64,000 nt of DNA from NCBI GenBank assembly GCA_024399835.1, contig JAKSNK010000001.1, forward strand, positions 62,001-126,000. The letters run 5' to 3'. A program made the translations under genes and the position numbers. Positions within the stretch are counted from its first letter, which is position 1. The number at the start of each line of letters is the position of its first letter. Source of the DNA: Paludibacteraceae bacterium (GTDB taxonomy: Bacteria; Bacteroidota; Bacteroidia; Bacteroidales; Paludibacteraceae). Positions 1 to 7,824 of this stretch are shown piece after piece. The notes below the pieces were generated by a model, which saw only the letters and a program-made list of their open reading frames with translations, had not been told where the DNA came from and ran no database searches.

Positions 1-256
1 CGCGGTTTTGGATAGTGAGATAAATGGCATAGCAGAAGTGTACGACTACGCCGAGAGCGAGAACGAGCGTGCCGATGATGGCGTACCAATTGGCACCCAA
101 CATGGCGCAGATCCAATTGTAACCCTGCGTACCAAACAAGTCGTCAATGACGAGACAGAGGTTCATCGAACCATGGAAGAGCAGGAAAAGGACCAAAAAG
201 AGACCGGTAATACTCATAATGAATTTACGGCCGATAGATGAATCTTTTAACCACAT
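1..256 (-). CDS. sdhC: Succinate dehydrogenase/fumarate reductase cytochrome b subunit, N-terminal part
   Basis: This is the membrane anchor of respiratory complex II (succinate:quinone or fumarate reductase), holding heme b and the quinone site. The frame is open from an ATG at 256 to the window edge, so only about 85 residues are visible. The protein begins MWLKDSSIGRKFIMSITGLF, close to the Bacteroidetes SdhC/FrdC N-terminus as I know it. Two hydrophobic helices follow, with a histidine in the first (LLFHGSMN) and another in the second (VVHFCYAIYL), as expected for heme ligands. The flavoprotein and iron-sulfur genes would lie to the left, outside the window. It starts 21 bp after the stop of the nucleotidase gene. 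I see no separate promoter in that gap, so it may be read through or have a promoter inside the upstream gene. Confidence 0.88.
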   Translation of the reverse strand, partial: MWLKDSSIGRKFIMSITGLFLVLFLLFHGSMNLCLVIDDLFGTQGYNWICAMLGANWYAIIGTLVLALGVVVHFCYAIYLTIQNR

Positions 257-277
257 AATGATTTAATTATTAATTAT

Positions 278-1963
278 TTAATGAATTTGATTGCCTAATA
301 TATCTATGCACATCTGTCCCTTGCGGATATAGATGCGGCCATTGATTAGTTGTTTCCGCACAACATGCGGCATGGATATGCTCTCCATACCTGATGGTTT
401 GTCAGCAAATAATATTCGCCCCTGAACATCGGCATATTGCGTCGGAATTTGTCCGCCTAATGTATCCGTTACATATTGCACCAATGCATCTTGGTCAACC
501 ATTACTTTGTCCAAAAGTACAGTTGCCTTTTTCATAATAGCCAGACCTGCCACGTATGAGGAAGTGGCTACCGAATAAGCCTCATCGGGTTGCAGCGGCT
601 GCCAATCTTGACCGTCCCATATATAAAAATCATACACACGGCGTTCACCGGTCAAGCACCATTGTTCATCCTCTATCTTTTGCTGATTGTGAATAGTGGT
701 GTCTATCGTGTATCGCAAACCGCTGATTTGCATAAAGTCACCATTTTCTTGGGGACAAAAACGACACATATATTCCGTAAAGTCCATCAGTTGCTGCCCG
801 GAAACAGACAGGACGCACATATCATTGGCAAAAGGCGATACATCAACAATCTGCTGATACGTAATGTCTCCTTGTGGGATAGACGCACGCACGCCCCCAC
901 CATTGCATAAACCGATCTGCGCCTGCAGCACGATACGATAGGCGTCAGCGACCATATCTCCTATGTTCGTTTCTTCCTGCCTTACGGCTCGTGAGCCATC
1001 GGGACGGGAGATGGTCAAGTCATAGGCCGTATAACCGACTTTTTTGTTCAGCAACGAAGCAGCATCGGCATATATATTACGAATAACATCATCCACTTGG
1101 GAACTGTGAGAGATACCCATGGTGTCCAACAACTCGCAAGTGGCAACGCGGTTGTCGCCCTGAACCGTCAGGGTCAGTTTGCCTATTTTTTGGAACTTGG
1201 TGCCCGTTTGCGTCAGTAGCACATCGTGATTGTCGGCATCCTTGATGTATTCGCTTTCATTGACGGTATGAGAATGTCCGTCCAACACCACATCCACGCC
1301 CGTGAGTTGGGCAATGAGACCGGCACTGGTTGGAGACCCTTTTTCGCCAATATGCAGCATAGCAATCACAAAATCCGGGTTCTGTGCCCTGACTTCATCT
1401 ATATTGCGCTGAATGACTTGTACCAGCGAATCCCTGCACAACGAATAGAGCGCATTGCCCTGTTTATCCTCAAAGGCATAATATTCTTCCCTCGTGGCAA
1501 GCGGAGTCAAAACGCCTACAAAAGCGACTTTGATACCCCCAACAGTTTTAATGGAATACGGCTGAAATACCCGATGATTAGCCGCATCGTATAAATTCGA
1601 ACAAATCACGTCAGATGTCATTTGATTCATCAGATTCATCATCTGTTGTCCTCCGTAATCGAACTCGTGATTGCCTAAGTTCACCACATCATATTGGGCA
1701 GCATTCATTGCATCCACGCAGTACTGTCCCTTTGAAATTGCGCCATATACGCCCCCTTGGGCAAAATCTCCGCCGGACACCATCAAAGTGGCAATTCCTG
1801 CTTGCTGCAACGAATCGCGCAAGCCTGCCATTACGGGATATCCGTTTATTTGACAATGCACATCGTTATCATACAAAACAATAGCGGAACGGCTATCCAC
1901 GCTTTGAGCCAATACATGCAGCCCCAAACAAGCAATAAAAAATAGAGTGTAAAATCTTCCCAT
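278..1963 (-). CDS. Secreted 5'-nucleotidase/UshA-like metallophosphatase with C-terminal tag
   Basis: A 561-residue periplasmic or surface bimetallic phosphatase, probably releasing phosphate from nucleotides or related esters. A signal peptide (about residues 1-20, MGRFYTLFFIACLGLHVLAQ) is followed by the calcineurin-like domain. That domain shows DNDVH (first metal ligands), GNHEFDYG and DGHSHTV, and the 5'-nucleotidase C-terminal domain follows (GGGVRASIPQG, residues about 345-520). The last 25 residues carry the tag shared by eight proteins of this window (QLINGRIYIRKGQ, then ILG). The ATG at 1963 is preferred: the open frame extends to a TTG at 1990, but that codon overlaps the -7 promoter box. 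Family and secretion are clear; the natural substrate is not. Confidence 0.88.
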   Translation of the reverse strand: MGRFYTLFFIACLGLHVLAQSVDSRSAIVLYDNDVHCQINGYPVMAGLRDSLQQAGIATLMVSGGDFAQGGVYGAISKGQYCVDAMNAAQYDVVNLGNHEFDYGGQQMMNLMNQMTSDVICSNLYDAANHRVFQPYSIKTVGGIKVAFVGVLTPLATREEYYAFEDKQGNALYSLCRDSLVQVIQRNIDEVRAQNPDFVIAMLHIGEKGSPTSAGLIAQLTGVDVVLDGHSHTVNESEYIKDADNHDVLLTQTGTKFQKIGKLTLTVQGDNRVATCELLDTMGISHSSQVDDVIRNIYADAASLLNKKVGYTAYDLTISRPDGSRAVRQEETNIGDMVADAYRIVLQAQIGLCNGGGVRASIPQGDITYQQIVDVSPFANDMCVLSVSGQQLMDFTEYMCRFCPQENGDFMQISGLRYTIDTTIHNQQKIEDEQWCLTGERRVYDFYIWDGQDWQPLQPDEAYSVATSSYVAGLAIMKKATVLLDKVMVDQDALVQYVTDTLGGQIPTQYADVQGRILFADKPSGMESISMPHVVRKQLINGRIYIRKGQMCIDILGNQIH

Positions 1964-1987
1964 GTTTTCAAATTTCTTTTGAGGGTA

Positions 1988-2019
1988 CAAAGGTACAAAA
2001 AAATTTTGAGATGTGCAAA
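1988..2019 (-). promoter_or_regulatory. Promoter of the 5'-nucleotidase gene
   Basis: On the minus strand TTTG (2019-2016) is followed after exactly 20 nt by TACCTTTG (1995-1988), the Bacteroidetes -33/-7 pair. It lies 25 bp upstream of the ATG at 1963 and decides the start against the TTG at 1990. Confidence 0.75.
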
Positions 2020-2082
2020 TTTTTTGTTCAATTTTGAATTATGAGAAAGGGGAAGCGGGGACAAATAATCACAAGCAACACT

Positions 2083-2193
2083 CTTTTTAAATCACAATGT
2101 CTTGTCGGGTAGTTTTTACCGCAAAAGCGCGACCCGTCGCGAGGCGGCAAAACATCCCCAAACAAGACGACACAAAAGGACAAAGGACACAAA
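2083..2193. repeat. Palindromic interspersed element, copy 1
   Basis: About 110 bp nearly identical to 33521-33633. The outer arms are TGTCTTGT and ACAAGACGACA. An inner pair reads TTTTACCGC and GCGGCAAAA, and the centre is GCGCGACCCGTCGCG. The whole element can fold as one long interrupted stem. It lies just downstream of the DUF262-HNH gene and upstream of the nucleotidase promoter, i.e. at the 3' end of a leftward unit, as does copy 2. It may act as a terminator or be a REP/MITE-like element. Confidence 0.8.
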
Positions 2194-2195
2194 GA

Positions 2196-2217
2196 TGGGG
2201 AATCGGTGAATCGGGGA
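2196..2217. repeat. Short octamer array (GGTGAATC type)
   Basis: Two to three degenerate units of the octamer GAATCGGT directly flank the palindromic element. The same octamer recurs between genes and inside genes elsewhere in the window. Confidence 0.6.
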
Positions 2218-2253
2218 CAAATTGTACGATTTTTGAGCAAGTTGGAAGAAAAG

Positions 2254-3354
2254 TTACTTGGCAGATTTGCGCCGGTTGCACTCACGGCAGAGCATTTGGC
2301 AGTTGTCTGCGACAGTACGACCTCCGTCTTTCCACGGTGTAATATGGTCTGCTTCCATTTGTTCCAACTCGAAATGTTTGCCACAAATGGCGCAAATGCC
2401 GTTTTGACGCTCATAAACCTCGCGTTTAGTATTGTCGTCAAAAGCGCGTATGTCAAGATGGTGCTCGTCGTGGTCGAAAACATAAGCATAAATACCGCGT
2501 TTATTTTTGACATCGCTGTCACGCATTAGTTGTGCTACTTCTTCGCGTAATTCACTCTCTTTCAGATTAGTATCTTTGTATTTGTTGTAGAGAAAGCCCC
2601 ATTCGACACCTTTCATTTCTTTGCGTTTTTGGGTAAAGAGCATGGCGACCCATTGAATGACTTTTTGGTAGTATTGCCATAGTTCGTCGGCATCGGTGTC
2701 TTTTTGGTGCCGTACCATGTATTCGTCTATTTTGTTGTTGGAAATCCAGCGTAAGACGGTTTCGAGGTATGTCTGCCTAATGGGAGAGCCGTCCATGTAG
2801 TCGCTACCGATGCGGTAGGCGACACAGCCGGTCTTGCTGAAGCGGCGTTTGGCTTGTGTTACCCAAGGACCTGAATAGATGGCGTTGCGAAGTTCCTGCT
2901 CGGTTAGGCGTTCGCCGGCGATGTTGATTATGCGGAACCAGTCCAGTTGCTCGTCGGGTGAGCCCTCGCAGATATAGATTTGCAGTTTGTAGTCTAAGAT
3001 GCGTTTTTGCATTTCTTCTGACATGTTGTTCCATCCGCGTAGTGTGCCGTCAAAGTTCATCATGTATTCCCCGGCGATAAAGGAGCAGAAGGAGATTGTC
3101 CGTTGCTGTCCGTCAAGGAGTTCGTAGGTATCGTCTGCGTTGTGTACCCAATACATGACATTGAGAGGGAAGCCCTTCCAAATGGTCGCCATGACGGCAC
3201 ATTTTTTCTTGTCGTCATAAACAAACTCGCGTTGGTACTTAGGGCGAATGTTCAGTTTGCCATGATAGCCGACGATACCTTCTTCCTGCATGCTGTTGTC
3301 GGCATATCCGGCAACAACTTCACCGATGGTGATGGTGTGTAATTCAATCTTCAT
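2254..3354 (-). CDS. DUF262 and HNH endonuclease domain protein
   Basis: A 366-residue cytoplasmic protein with the layout of GmrSD-like restriction enzymes. The N-terminal DUF262 domain (about 1-220) shows the family hallmarks RPKYQREFVYDDKKK, FPLNVMYWV and LLDGQQRTI, thought to bind or hydrolyse nucleotides. The C-terminus is an HNH nuclease: CAICGKHFELEQMEADHITP, then NCQMLCRECNRRKS, with both zinc-binding CxxC pairs and the catalytic histidine present. It lies 122 bp downstream of an EcoRI-family DNA methyltransferase in the same direction, so a restriction role is likely. DUF262-HNH nucleases are usually known as stand-alone modification-dependent enzymes, so the pairing is unusual. The ATG at 3354 fits the conserved N-terminus. 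No promoter of its own is visible. Confidence 0.85.
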   Translation of the reverse strand: MKIELHTITIGEVVAGYADNSMQEEGIVGYHGKLNIRPKYQREFVYDDKKKCAVMATIWKGFPLNVMYWVHNADDTYELLDGQQRTISFCSFIAGEYMMNFDGTLRGWNNMSEEMQKRILDYKLQIYICEGSPDEQLDWFRIINIAGERLTEQELRNAIYSGPWVTQAKRRFSKTGCVAYRIGSDYMDGSPIRQTYLETVLRWISNNKIDEYMVRHQKDTDADELWQYYQKVIQWVAMLFTQKRKEMKGVEWGFLYNKYKDTNLKESELREEVAQLMRDSDVKNKRGIYAYVFDHDEHHLDIRAFDDNTKREVYERQNGICAICGKHFELEQMEADHITPWKDGGRTVADNCQMLCRECNRRKSAK

Positions 3355-3417
3355 ATTTGTATTTTTTACCTAAATTGTCTTTGTAAGATTTCGAGTTCAT
3401 ATCCTTAATCTATCATT

Positions 3418-3450
3418 TATGTACCGTGTATGTACCGTATATGTACCGTA
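3418..3450. repeat. Three 11-bp direct repeats in the R-M intergenic gap
   Basis: TATGTACCGTG, TATGTACCGTA, TATGTACCGTA follow each other without spacing, between the methyltransferase stop and the nuclease start. The period of one helical turn and the place make an operator or iteron-like binding site possible. The function is unknown. Confidence 0.7.
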
Positions 3451-3476
3451 AAGAGTAGGGAAAAGACACGGGGGAA

Positions 3477-4616
3477 CTATTGGTTGTTTTTGGATCGTTT
3501 GCGGATAAGGATGCGGAAATAAATTGTATGTACATTATCAGTTTCATCTACAAAATATGGATTTTGTACACGCCAAGTGTGGTCTTGCTTTTTATATTTA
3601 GCAATTCTTTCTGCCGAAGGTGGAGTAAAAAAGTCACATTCACTTTGCGCCCATTCTATATCTCCTGTTCTACCAATTATCTCAAACTGGTCAGGATTGT
3701 ATTTATCCAAAAAAGTTAGAGGAACGCCCATAACTCCCTCATAATCACAAGGGATATCCGTTACCTTATCCACATTGATAGCATCGTAATTGTCGTATTT
3801 TTTGTATTCTTCGGGCGTATATGATTTATACAAATCTAACTCCTCATGGCGTTTTTGAATATCTAAATTAGTGTACCAAGCAATGGCAGGTGTCTTGACA
3901 AAATTATCATCCGGATTGTAACCTTTTGAAGCAACATATTTTCGATTTCCCTCGTTGGTGTTCGCGTATGTAGTCTTGAATATCATAGATAAATTAAATC
4001 CTTGCCCTATCCACATCTTGTTATTTTGAATCAATGAAAATATATCTCGATATGTGATAGCATTCATATTGCCCAAAATGATATATTTTTTGTCATATTC
4101 GACTAATTGTGCCACATATTCACGGAAAAGCGAAAAAGGCGGATTGGTAACGACAATATCTGCCTCTTTGAGCAGTTCGACACACTCGGGACTGCGAAAA
4201 TCGCCATTGCCTTTGAGAATAGAAATAGCGTTTTTGTCGTTTTGCAATAAAATACGCACATCGGAAAGGTCAATCGCACCATCGCCATTTTCGTCTTTGA
4301 CCTCAGTTATCTCCACTTTGTATGCCTTTTTGCTGGCTTCGTTATGGAAAATATCAAAATCAAAAACAAGTTCGTTGCCCATAAATGGCGAACCGTCATA
4401 ACAGGTACAAATCAACTTTTTGAGTCCTAAATCGTTGAAATGGAGTGCAAAATACTTGAAGAAATTGCTTTCGTAAGGGTCATCACAATTACAGAAAACA
4501 ACCTTTCCATTGAAATGGTCTTTGTAAAAACGGAGTTCTTTCTCAATGTCCTCTAACTGGGTGTAAAACTCGTCCTGCTTTGCTTTTTTTGCGTTGGATA
4601 AATCTGTTCTTGCCAT
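3477..4616 (-). CDS. EcoRI-family adenine-specific DNA methyltransferase
   Basis: Transfers a methyl group from S-adenosylmethionine to adenine N6 in a specific DNA site. The 379-residue protein starts MARTDLSNAKKAKQDEFYTQ, typical of the EcoRI methylase family. It carries NPPFSLFREYV, the motif IV (D/N)PP(Y/F) catalytic loop, at about residue 165, and the family block CDYEGVMGVPLTFLDKY near residue 305. The frame stays open 20 codons upstream to 4676, but the family N-terminus selects the ATG at 4616. That ATG abuts a perfect 9-bp inverted repeat (4616-4641). It is the upstream gene of a pair with the DUF262-HNH nuclease and would protect host DNA from it. A promoter lies about 310 bp upstream, leaving an unusually long structured leader. 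Confidence 0.88.
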   Translation of the reverse strand: MARTDLSNAKKAKQDEFYTQLEDIEKELRFYKDHFNGKVVFCNCDDPYESNFFKYFALHFNDLGLKKLICTCYDGSPFMGNELVFDFDIFHNEASKKAYKVEITEVKDENGDGAIDLSDVRILLQNDKNAISILKGNGDFRSPECVELLKEADIVVTNPPFSLFREYVAQLVEYDKKYIILGNMNAITYRDIFSLIQNNKMWIGQGFNLSMIFKTTYANTNEGNRKYVASKGYNPDDNFVKTPAIAWYTNLDIQKRHEELDLYKSYTPEEYKKYDNYDAINVDKVTDIPCDYEGVMGVPLTFLDKYNPDQFEIIGRTGDIEWAQSECDFFTPPSAERIAKYKKQDHTWRVQNPYFVDETDNVHTIYFRILIRKRSKNNQ

Positions 4617-4641
4617 AATAATAGTTTTTGCGCTATTATTA
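4616..4641. promoter_or_regulatory. Perfect inverted repeat at the methyltransferase start codon
   Basis: TAATAATAG (4616-4624) and CTATTATTA (4633-4641) are perfect 9-bp arms around an 8-nt loop. In the minus-strand mRNA the hairpin ends on the first base of the start codon. It could hide the ribosome site or be a protein operator for self-control of the R-M pair. Confidence 0.65.
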
Positions 4642-4645
4642 GGCA

Positions 4646-4921
4646 CGAAAAAGGTGCAACACCTTATGTTCGCCAAGGTATCTCACCACCTTTACTCTAA
4701 TAAGCATGCTACACCTGTGAGGTGTTAGCATCAACTTTATTTGTTAGAGTAACTGTGAGATACACTTTTTATTATTTCAGTAGTTCGATAATGTGAGATT
4801 TCTGGCGAACGCGAAATAATAGCTAATGCTTAATTAATATTTTCCGCTATTTAAAGTCCAGCGGTCTAAGACTATATTGCAGGGTCATGTCCTGCTGCCG
4901 AAAGCACCTTTCGGCGTTATT
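4646..4921 (-). ncRNA. Structured leader or small RNA upstream of the methyltransferase
   Basis: About 276 nt between a minus-strand promoter (4928-4959) and a terminator-like hairpin (AAGGTG-TTG-CACCTT followed by Ts; 4665-4646). Inverted pairs seen are 4897-4903/4909-4915 (GCCGAAA/TTTCGGC), 4879-4883/4891-4895, 4844-4848/4860-4864, 4668-4675/4803-4810 (8 bp perfect), 4680-4686/4793-4799, 4692-4700/4744-4752 (9 bp) and 4706-4716/4720-4731. The strand 4680-4686 can pair with either of two copies of GTGAGAT (4755-4761 or 4793-4799), so two exclusive folds are possible. There is no open frame of note. It could be a separate small RNA or a 5' leader with attenuation. I do not recognise the RNA class. 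Confidence 0.5.
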
Positions 4922-4927
4922 CAACTG

Positions 4928-4959
4928 CAAAGGTACTACAAATTTTTGGAATAAACAAA
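4928..4959 (-). promoter_or_regulatory. Leftward promoter of the structured leader and R-M pair
   Basis: On the minus strand TTTG (4959-4956), 20 nt, then TACCTTTG (4935-4928). It is back to back with the porQ promoter. Confidence 0.7.
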
Positions 4960-4963
4960 TAAA

Positions 4964-4995
4964 TTTGCATATATCAAAAAAAAAGTGTAACTTTG
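4964..4995 (+). promoter_or_regulatory. porQ operon promoter
   Basis: TTTG (4964-4967), 20 nt, TAACTTTG (4988-4995). The ATG of porQ at 5005 is only 9 bp beyond the -7 box, so the mRNA must have a very short leader. Confidence 0.75.
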
Positions 4996-5004
4996 CAGGC
5001 GTTT

Positions 5005-6093
5005 ATGAAGAAAGACACCATATATATTGTAATGGTTTTAGGCATTGTTCTGATGCACACGGACTTGTCCTTTGCCCAGATACGCGCGAACGGCAGCAGT
5101 GTGTATTCGTTTTTGAGTTTGCCCTATTCGTCACGCTTATGCGCTTTAGGGGGCGACAATGTAGCCGTTCAAGACGGAGAAATAAGCATGGCGATGCACA
5201 ACCCTGCGTTACTATGCGGAAGCACGGACAAAGTGCTGGAACTGAACTATGCCCACTACCTACAAGGGACTAACTTAGGCAGCGCCTTATTCGGATGGAA
5301 CTTCGGCAGGAGCAAAATAGAAAAACCCGCAGCCGAACCCGACAAGCCGAACTATTTTGCCGTAGGTATTCATTACTTAGACTACGGCAGGATGTCCTAC
5401 GCTGACGAGAAAGGAAATCTGACGGGAGGAGAGTTCACGGCGAAAGACATGCTGATAGATATCATGTACGCCCGTCAGTTGGGTCCACAGTTCACGGTAG
5501 GCGTGAGTTTGAAACCGATCATGTCTTTTTACGAGAGTTATTCGGCGTTTGCCCTTGCGGCGGATGTAGGCGGACACTTCCAGTTGCGCGACTCGACGCT
5601 GCAGATAGGTTTGAGTTTGCGGAATATAGGTTGGCAGTTAAAAGGTTTTTACACGGAAGAGAGCGGACAGATGCGCGAGTCGCTGCCGCTGAACCTGGAA
5701 TTAGGTCTTGCCTACCGTTTCAAGCACGCTCCTATCCGTCTGCACATGACAATTCACAACATGCAGCGGTGGAACCTGAACTACGAGTTGACCAATCAGC
5801 CGGCAGACGACAGCAACACGCAGATACAATGGTACGATATGATGTTCCGTCATACGATATTTGCGCTGGACATCGTTCCGAAGAGTGACAAGTTCTACCT
5901 GACGCTGAGTTACAACCACCGCCGCCGTGCAGAGTTGAACATCAAAGACCAGCGCAGTTTGGCAGGATTCGGCATAGGTGCCGGCGTACGCATCAAGATG
6001 GTGCAAATAGGTTTTGCCGTGAGTCAGTACACGAAAAGCAACATGACCTATCAGGCTAGCATCAGCATGGATATCAATTCGATGTTGAAATAA
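5005..6093 (+). CDS. porQ: Type IX secretion system protein PorQ
   Basis: PorQ is an outer-membrane beta-barrel of the FadL/PorV type that works with PorU, PorV and PorZ in the attachment complex. That complex trims and anchors type IX cargo at the cell surface. The 362-residue product has a signal peptide (to about residue 23, DLSFAQ). The typical N-terminal block follows (SSVYSFLSLPYSSRLCALGG, then HNPALL), then repeated beta strands to the end. The gene order porQ-cmk-ispH matches what I know from Porphyromonas gingivalis, which supports the call. The ATG at 5005 is preferred over an in-frame TTG at 4993 that lies inside the -7 box. PorQ is the only secretion gene here but implies a type IX system in the cell, relevant to the C-terminally tagged proteins of this window. 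Confidence 0.88.
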   Translation: MKKDTIYIVMVLGIVLMHTDLSFAQIRANGSSVYSFLSLPYSSRLCALGGDNVAVQDGEISMAMHNPALLCGSTDKVLELNYAHYLQGTNLGSALFGWNFGRSKIEKPAAEPDKPNYFAVGIHYLDYGRMSYADEKGNLTGGEFTAKDMLIDIMYARQLGPQFTVGVSLKPIMSFYESYSAFALAADVGGHFQLRDSTLQIGLSLRNIGWQLKGFYTEESGQMRESLPLNLELGLAYRFKHAPIRLHMTIHNMQRWNLNYELTNQPADDSNTQIQWYDMMFRHTIFALDIVPKSDKFYLTLSYNHRRRAELNIKDQRSLAGFGIGAGVRIKMVQIGFAVSQYTKSNMTYQASISMDINSMLK

Positions 6094-6100
6094 ATACGAT

Positions 6101-6766
6101 ATGAAAAAGATAATAATAGCCGTAGACGGTCCGTCGTCGAGTGGCAAGTCCACCATCGCCAAGACGATAGCCAAGCGTATGGGTTACCGGTACGTAGACA
6201 CAGGAGCCATGTACCGTGCAGTAGCGCTGTATGCGTTACGCAACCGTTTGAGCAACGAGGAGTTGTTAGCCGAGTTGGACAAGATAGTTATCTCGTTTGC
6301 ATTGCAGCCGGACGGCAGTCAGCACACGCTATTGAACGGCGAAGACGTGGAGCAGCAAATACGCACCCTGGAAGTAGGCAACATGGCGTCGCAAGTATCT
6401 CCGATAAAGGAAGTGCGTGCCTACCTGGTAGCGCAGCAGCAGGCGATGGGCAAAGAGAAAGGCATCGTGATGGACGGCAGAGACATAGGAACGGTGGTTT
6501 TTCCGCAAGCGGAACTGAAGTTATTCATCACCGCCTCGTTGGAAGTGCGCACCCGTCGCCGTTATGACGAGTTAATAGGCAAAGGTCAGAACCCCGTTTA
6601 TGACGAAGTGGCGAAGGACCTTGCCGACCGCGATTACCGCGACACGCACCGTGCCGAGTCGCCCTTGCGCCAAGCGGAGGATGCCATTCGATACGACAAT
6701 TCCGACAAGACGATAGACGAACAGATGGAAGATTATCTCCGTCTCATCAACGAGCGCATTGGCTAA
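6101..6766 (+). CDS. cmk: Cytidylate kinase
   Basis: Phosphorylates CMP and dCMP to the diphosphates with ATP in the cytoplasm. The 221 residues are of normal length. The P-loop GPSSSGKST lies at residues 9-17, followed by the CMP-site block YVDTGAMYRAVALYAL, the DGRDIGTVVFP motif at about residue 127, and ADRDYRDTHRAESPL with the lid arginines. It is 7 bp downstream of porQ and its stop overlaps the next start (TAATG), so it is part of the porQ operon. Confidence 0.96.
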   Translation: MKKIIIAVDGPSSSGKSTIAKTIAKRMGYRYVDTGAMYRAVALYALRNRLSNEELLAELDKIVISFALQPDGSQHTLLNGEDVEQQIRTLEVGNMASQVSPIKEVRAYLVAQQQAMGKEKGIVMDGRDIGTVVFPQAELKLFITASLEVRTRRRYDELIGKGQNPVYDEVAKDLADRDYRDTHRAESPLRQAEDAIRYDNSDKTIDEQMEDYLRLINERIG

Positions 6767-7824
6767 TGGATACACAAGCCGTTTTCAACCAATATTACCG
6801 TGGTCATCACAAGGGTCTTTTCTTTTGGATCCGCAATTCGCGTGCCATTGCCCTGCCCCAGTCCGCCCTTCCGGCACTACTGGCAATAGCCATGTGCGCC
6901 AATGAGGAAGGTTTTGTATGGTGGCTGGCAGTAGTGGCTATGTTGGGCGTGATGATTGGTCACCTTGGCATGAACCTTGCCGACGATTACTACGATTTCT
7001 GTCGCGACAGCCGTATCCGTTCTACGCTGAGTGCGAGTTCCGTTCGTGCGCGGATGGACAAGTGCAGTTATATCACCAACGGAGATGCGAGCATAGACGA
7101 CTTGCGCAAGGCGATGATTCGCTTTCTCGCCATCGCCGGGCTACTGGGGCTAACCGTCGTAGCAGGGCAATGGTACATGCACGGCTGGCGTTCCGCCGTT
7201 GCTCCTGCCGTTTATGCGCTATTGGGGTTAGGATTGGGTATCGGTTATTCGGGCAAGCCCCTGCAACTATGTATGCACGGGTTAGGCGAGCCGGTAATCG
7301 GCGTGATGTTCGGTCCGCTGCTCATGTTGGGCATGCAAGCCGCCGTATGCGGAAGGGTGTTGTCGTTGCCCGTAGCAGGAATGGGAGTGGCAGTAGGGCT
7401 ATTGGTGACGAATATACTCTATGTTCATTCCGTAATGGAAGTTCAGGCGGACGGCGAGTTGGACAAGATGACATTAGCGCGCCTGCTCTACCGCGAAGAC
7501 CGCAAGCCGGAGACAGTGATGGCAGGTGTATTTGCCATGTTGCCGTATATGATTATCTGTGCAGGCATCGTTCTGCACTGGTGGTCAATATGGATGTTAC
7601 TCACGCTGCTGACCCTGCCGATGTCGGTCTATCTGATATATTCGCTCTACCGCTTCGTACACGGCTTGCCGACACGCGATGTGCCGCAATGGTGGATGGG
7701 ACCGATGACGGAATTTAAGATATTTCAGGATGCCGGAATGGACTGGTTTCTGATACGATGGCTGTTGGCGAGGAACATCGTTATGTATTTCTGCATAATT
7801 GCAATGGTAGTCAGTTGGTTATGA
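6766..7824 (+). CDS. UbiA-family prenyltransferase
   Basis: An integral membrane enzyme that joins a prenyl diphosphate to an acceptor, as in menaquinone synthesis by MenA. In 352 residues there are eight or nine hydrophobic helices. The first aspartate motif is NLADDYYDF (about residue 69). The second is QADGELDKMTLARLL (about 226), which resembles the MenA block ending in GKxTLAxRLG. The substrate cannot be told: MenA is one option, but the long N-terminal extension and the tight link to a radical SAM enzyme (4-bp overlap, ATGA) suggest a specialised reaction. Translation is coupled to cmk through TAATG. Confidence 0.82.
   Translation: MDTQAVFNQYYRGHHKGLFFWIRNSRAIALPQSALPALLAIAMCANEEGFVWWLAVVAMLGVMIGHLGMNLADDYYDFCRDSRIRSTLSASSVRARMDKCSYITNGDASIDDLRKAMIRFLAIAGLLGLTVVAGQWYMHGWRSAVAPAVYALLGLGLGIGYSGKPLQLCMHGLGEPVIGVMFGPLLMLGMQAAVCGRVLSLPVAGMGVAVGLLVTNILYVHSVMEVQADGELDKMTLARLLYREDRKPETVMAGVFAMLPYMIICAGIVLHWWSIWMLLTLLTLPMSVYLIYSLYRFVHGLPTRDVPQWWMGPMTEFKIFQDAGMDWFLIRWLLARNIVMYFCIIAMVVSWL

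Noticed and set aside
8..241. Forward-strand frame of 77 codons
   Set aside because: The opposite strand encodes a recognisable SdhC N-terminus over the same bases.
4860..4915. tRNA-like sequence of small hairpins
   Set aside because: GTCTAAGAC, GCAGG/CCTGC and GCCGAAA/TTTCGGC hairpins resemble tRNA arms, but no acceptor stem or anticodon arm of correct geometry forms on either strand.
4646..4921. Retron-type RNA
   Set aside because: The outer inverted repeat recalls retron a1/a2 arms, but no reverse transcriptase is encoded nearby.
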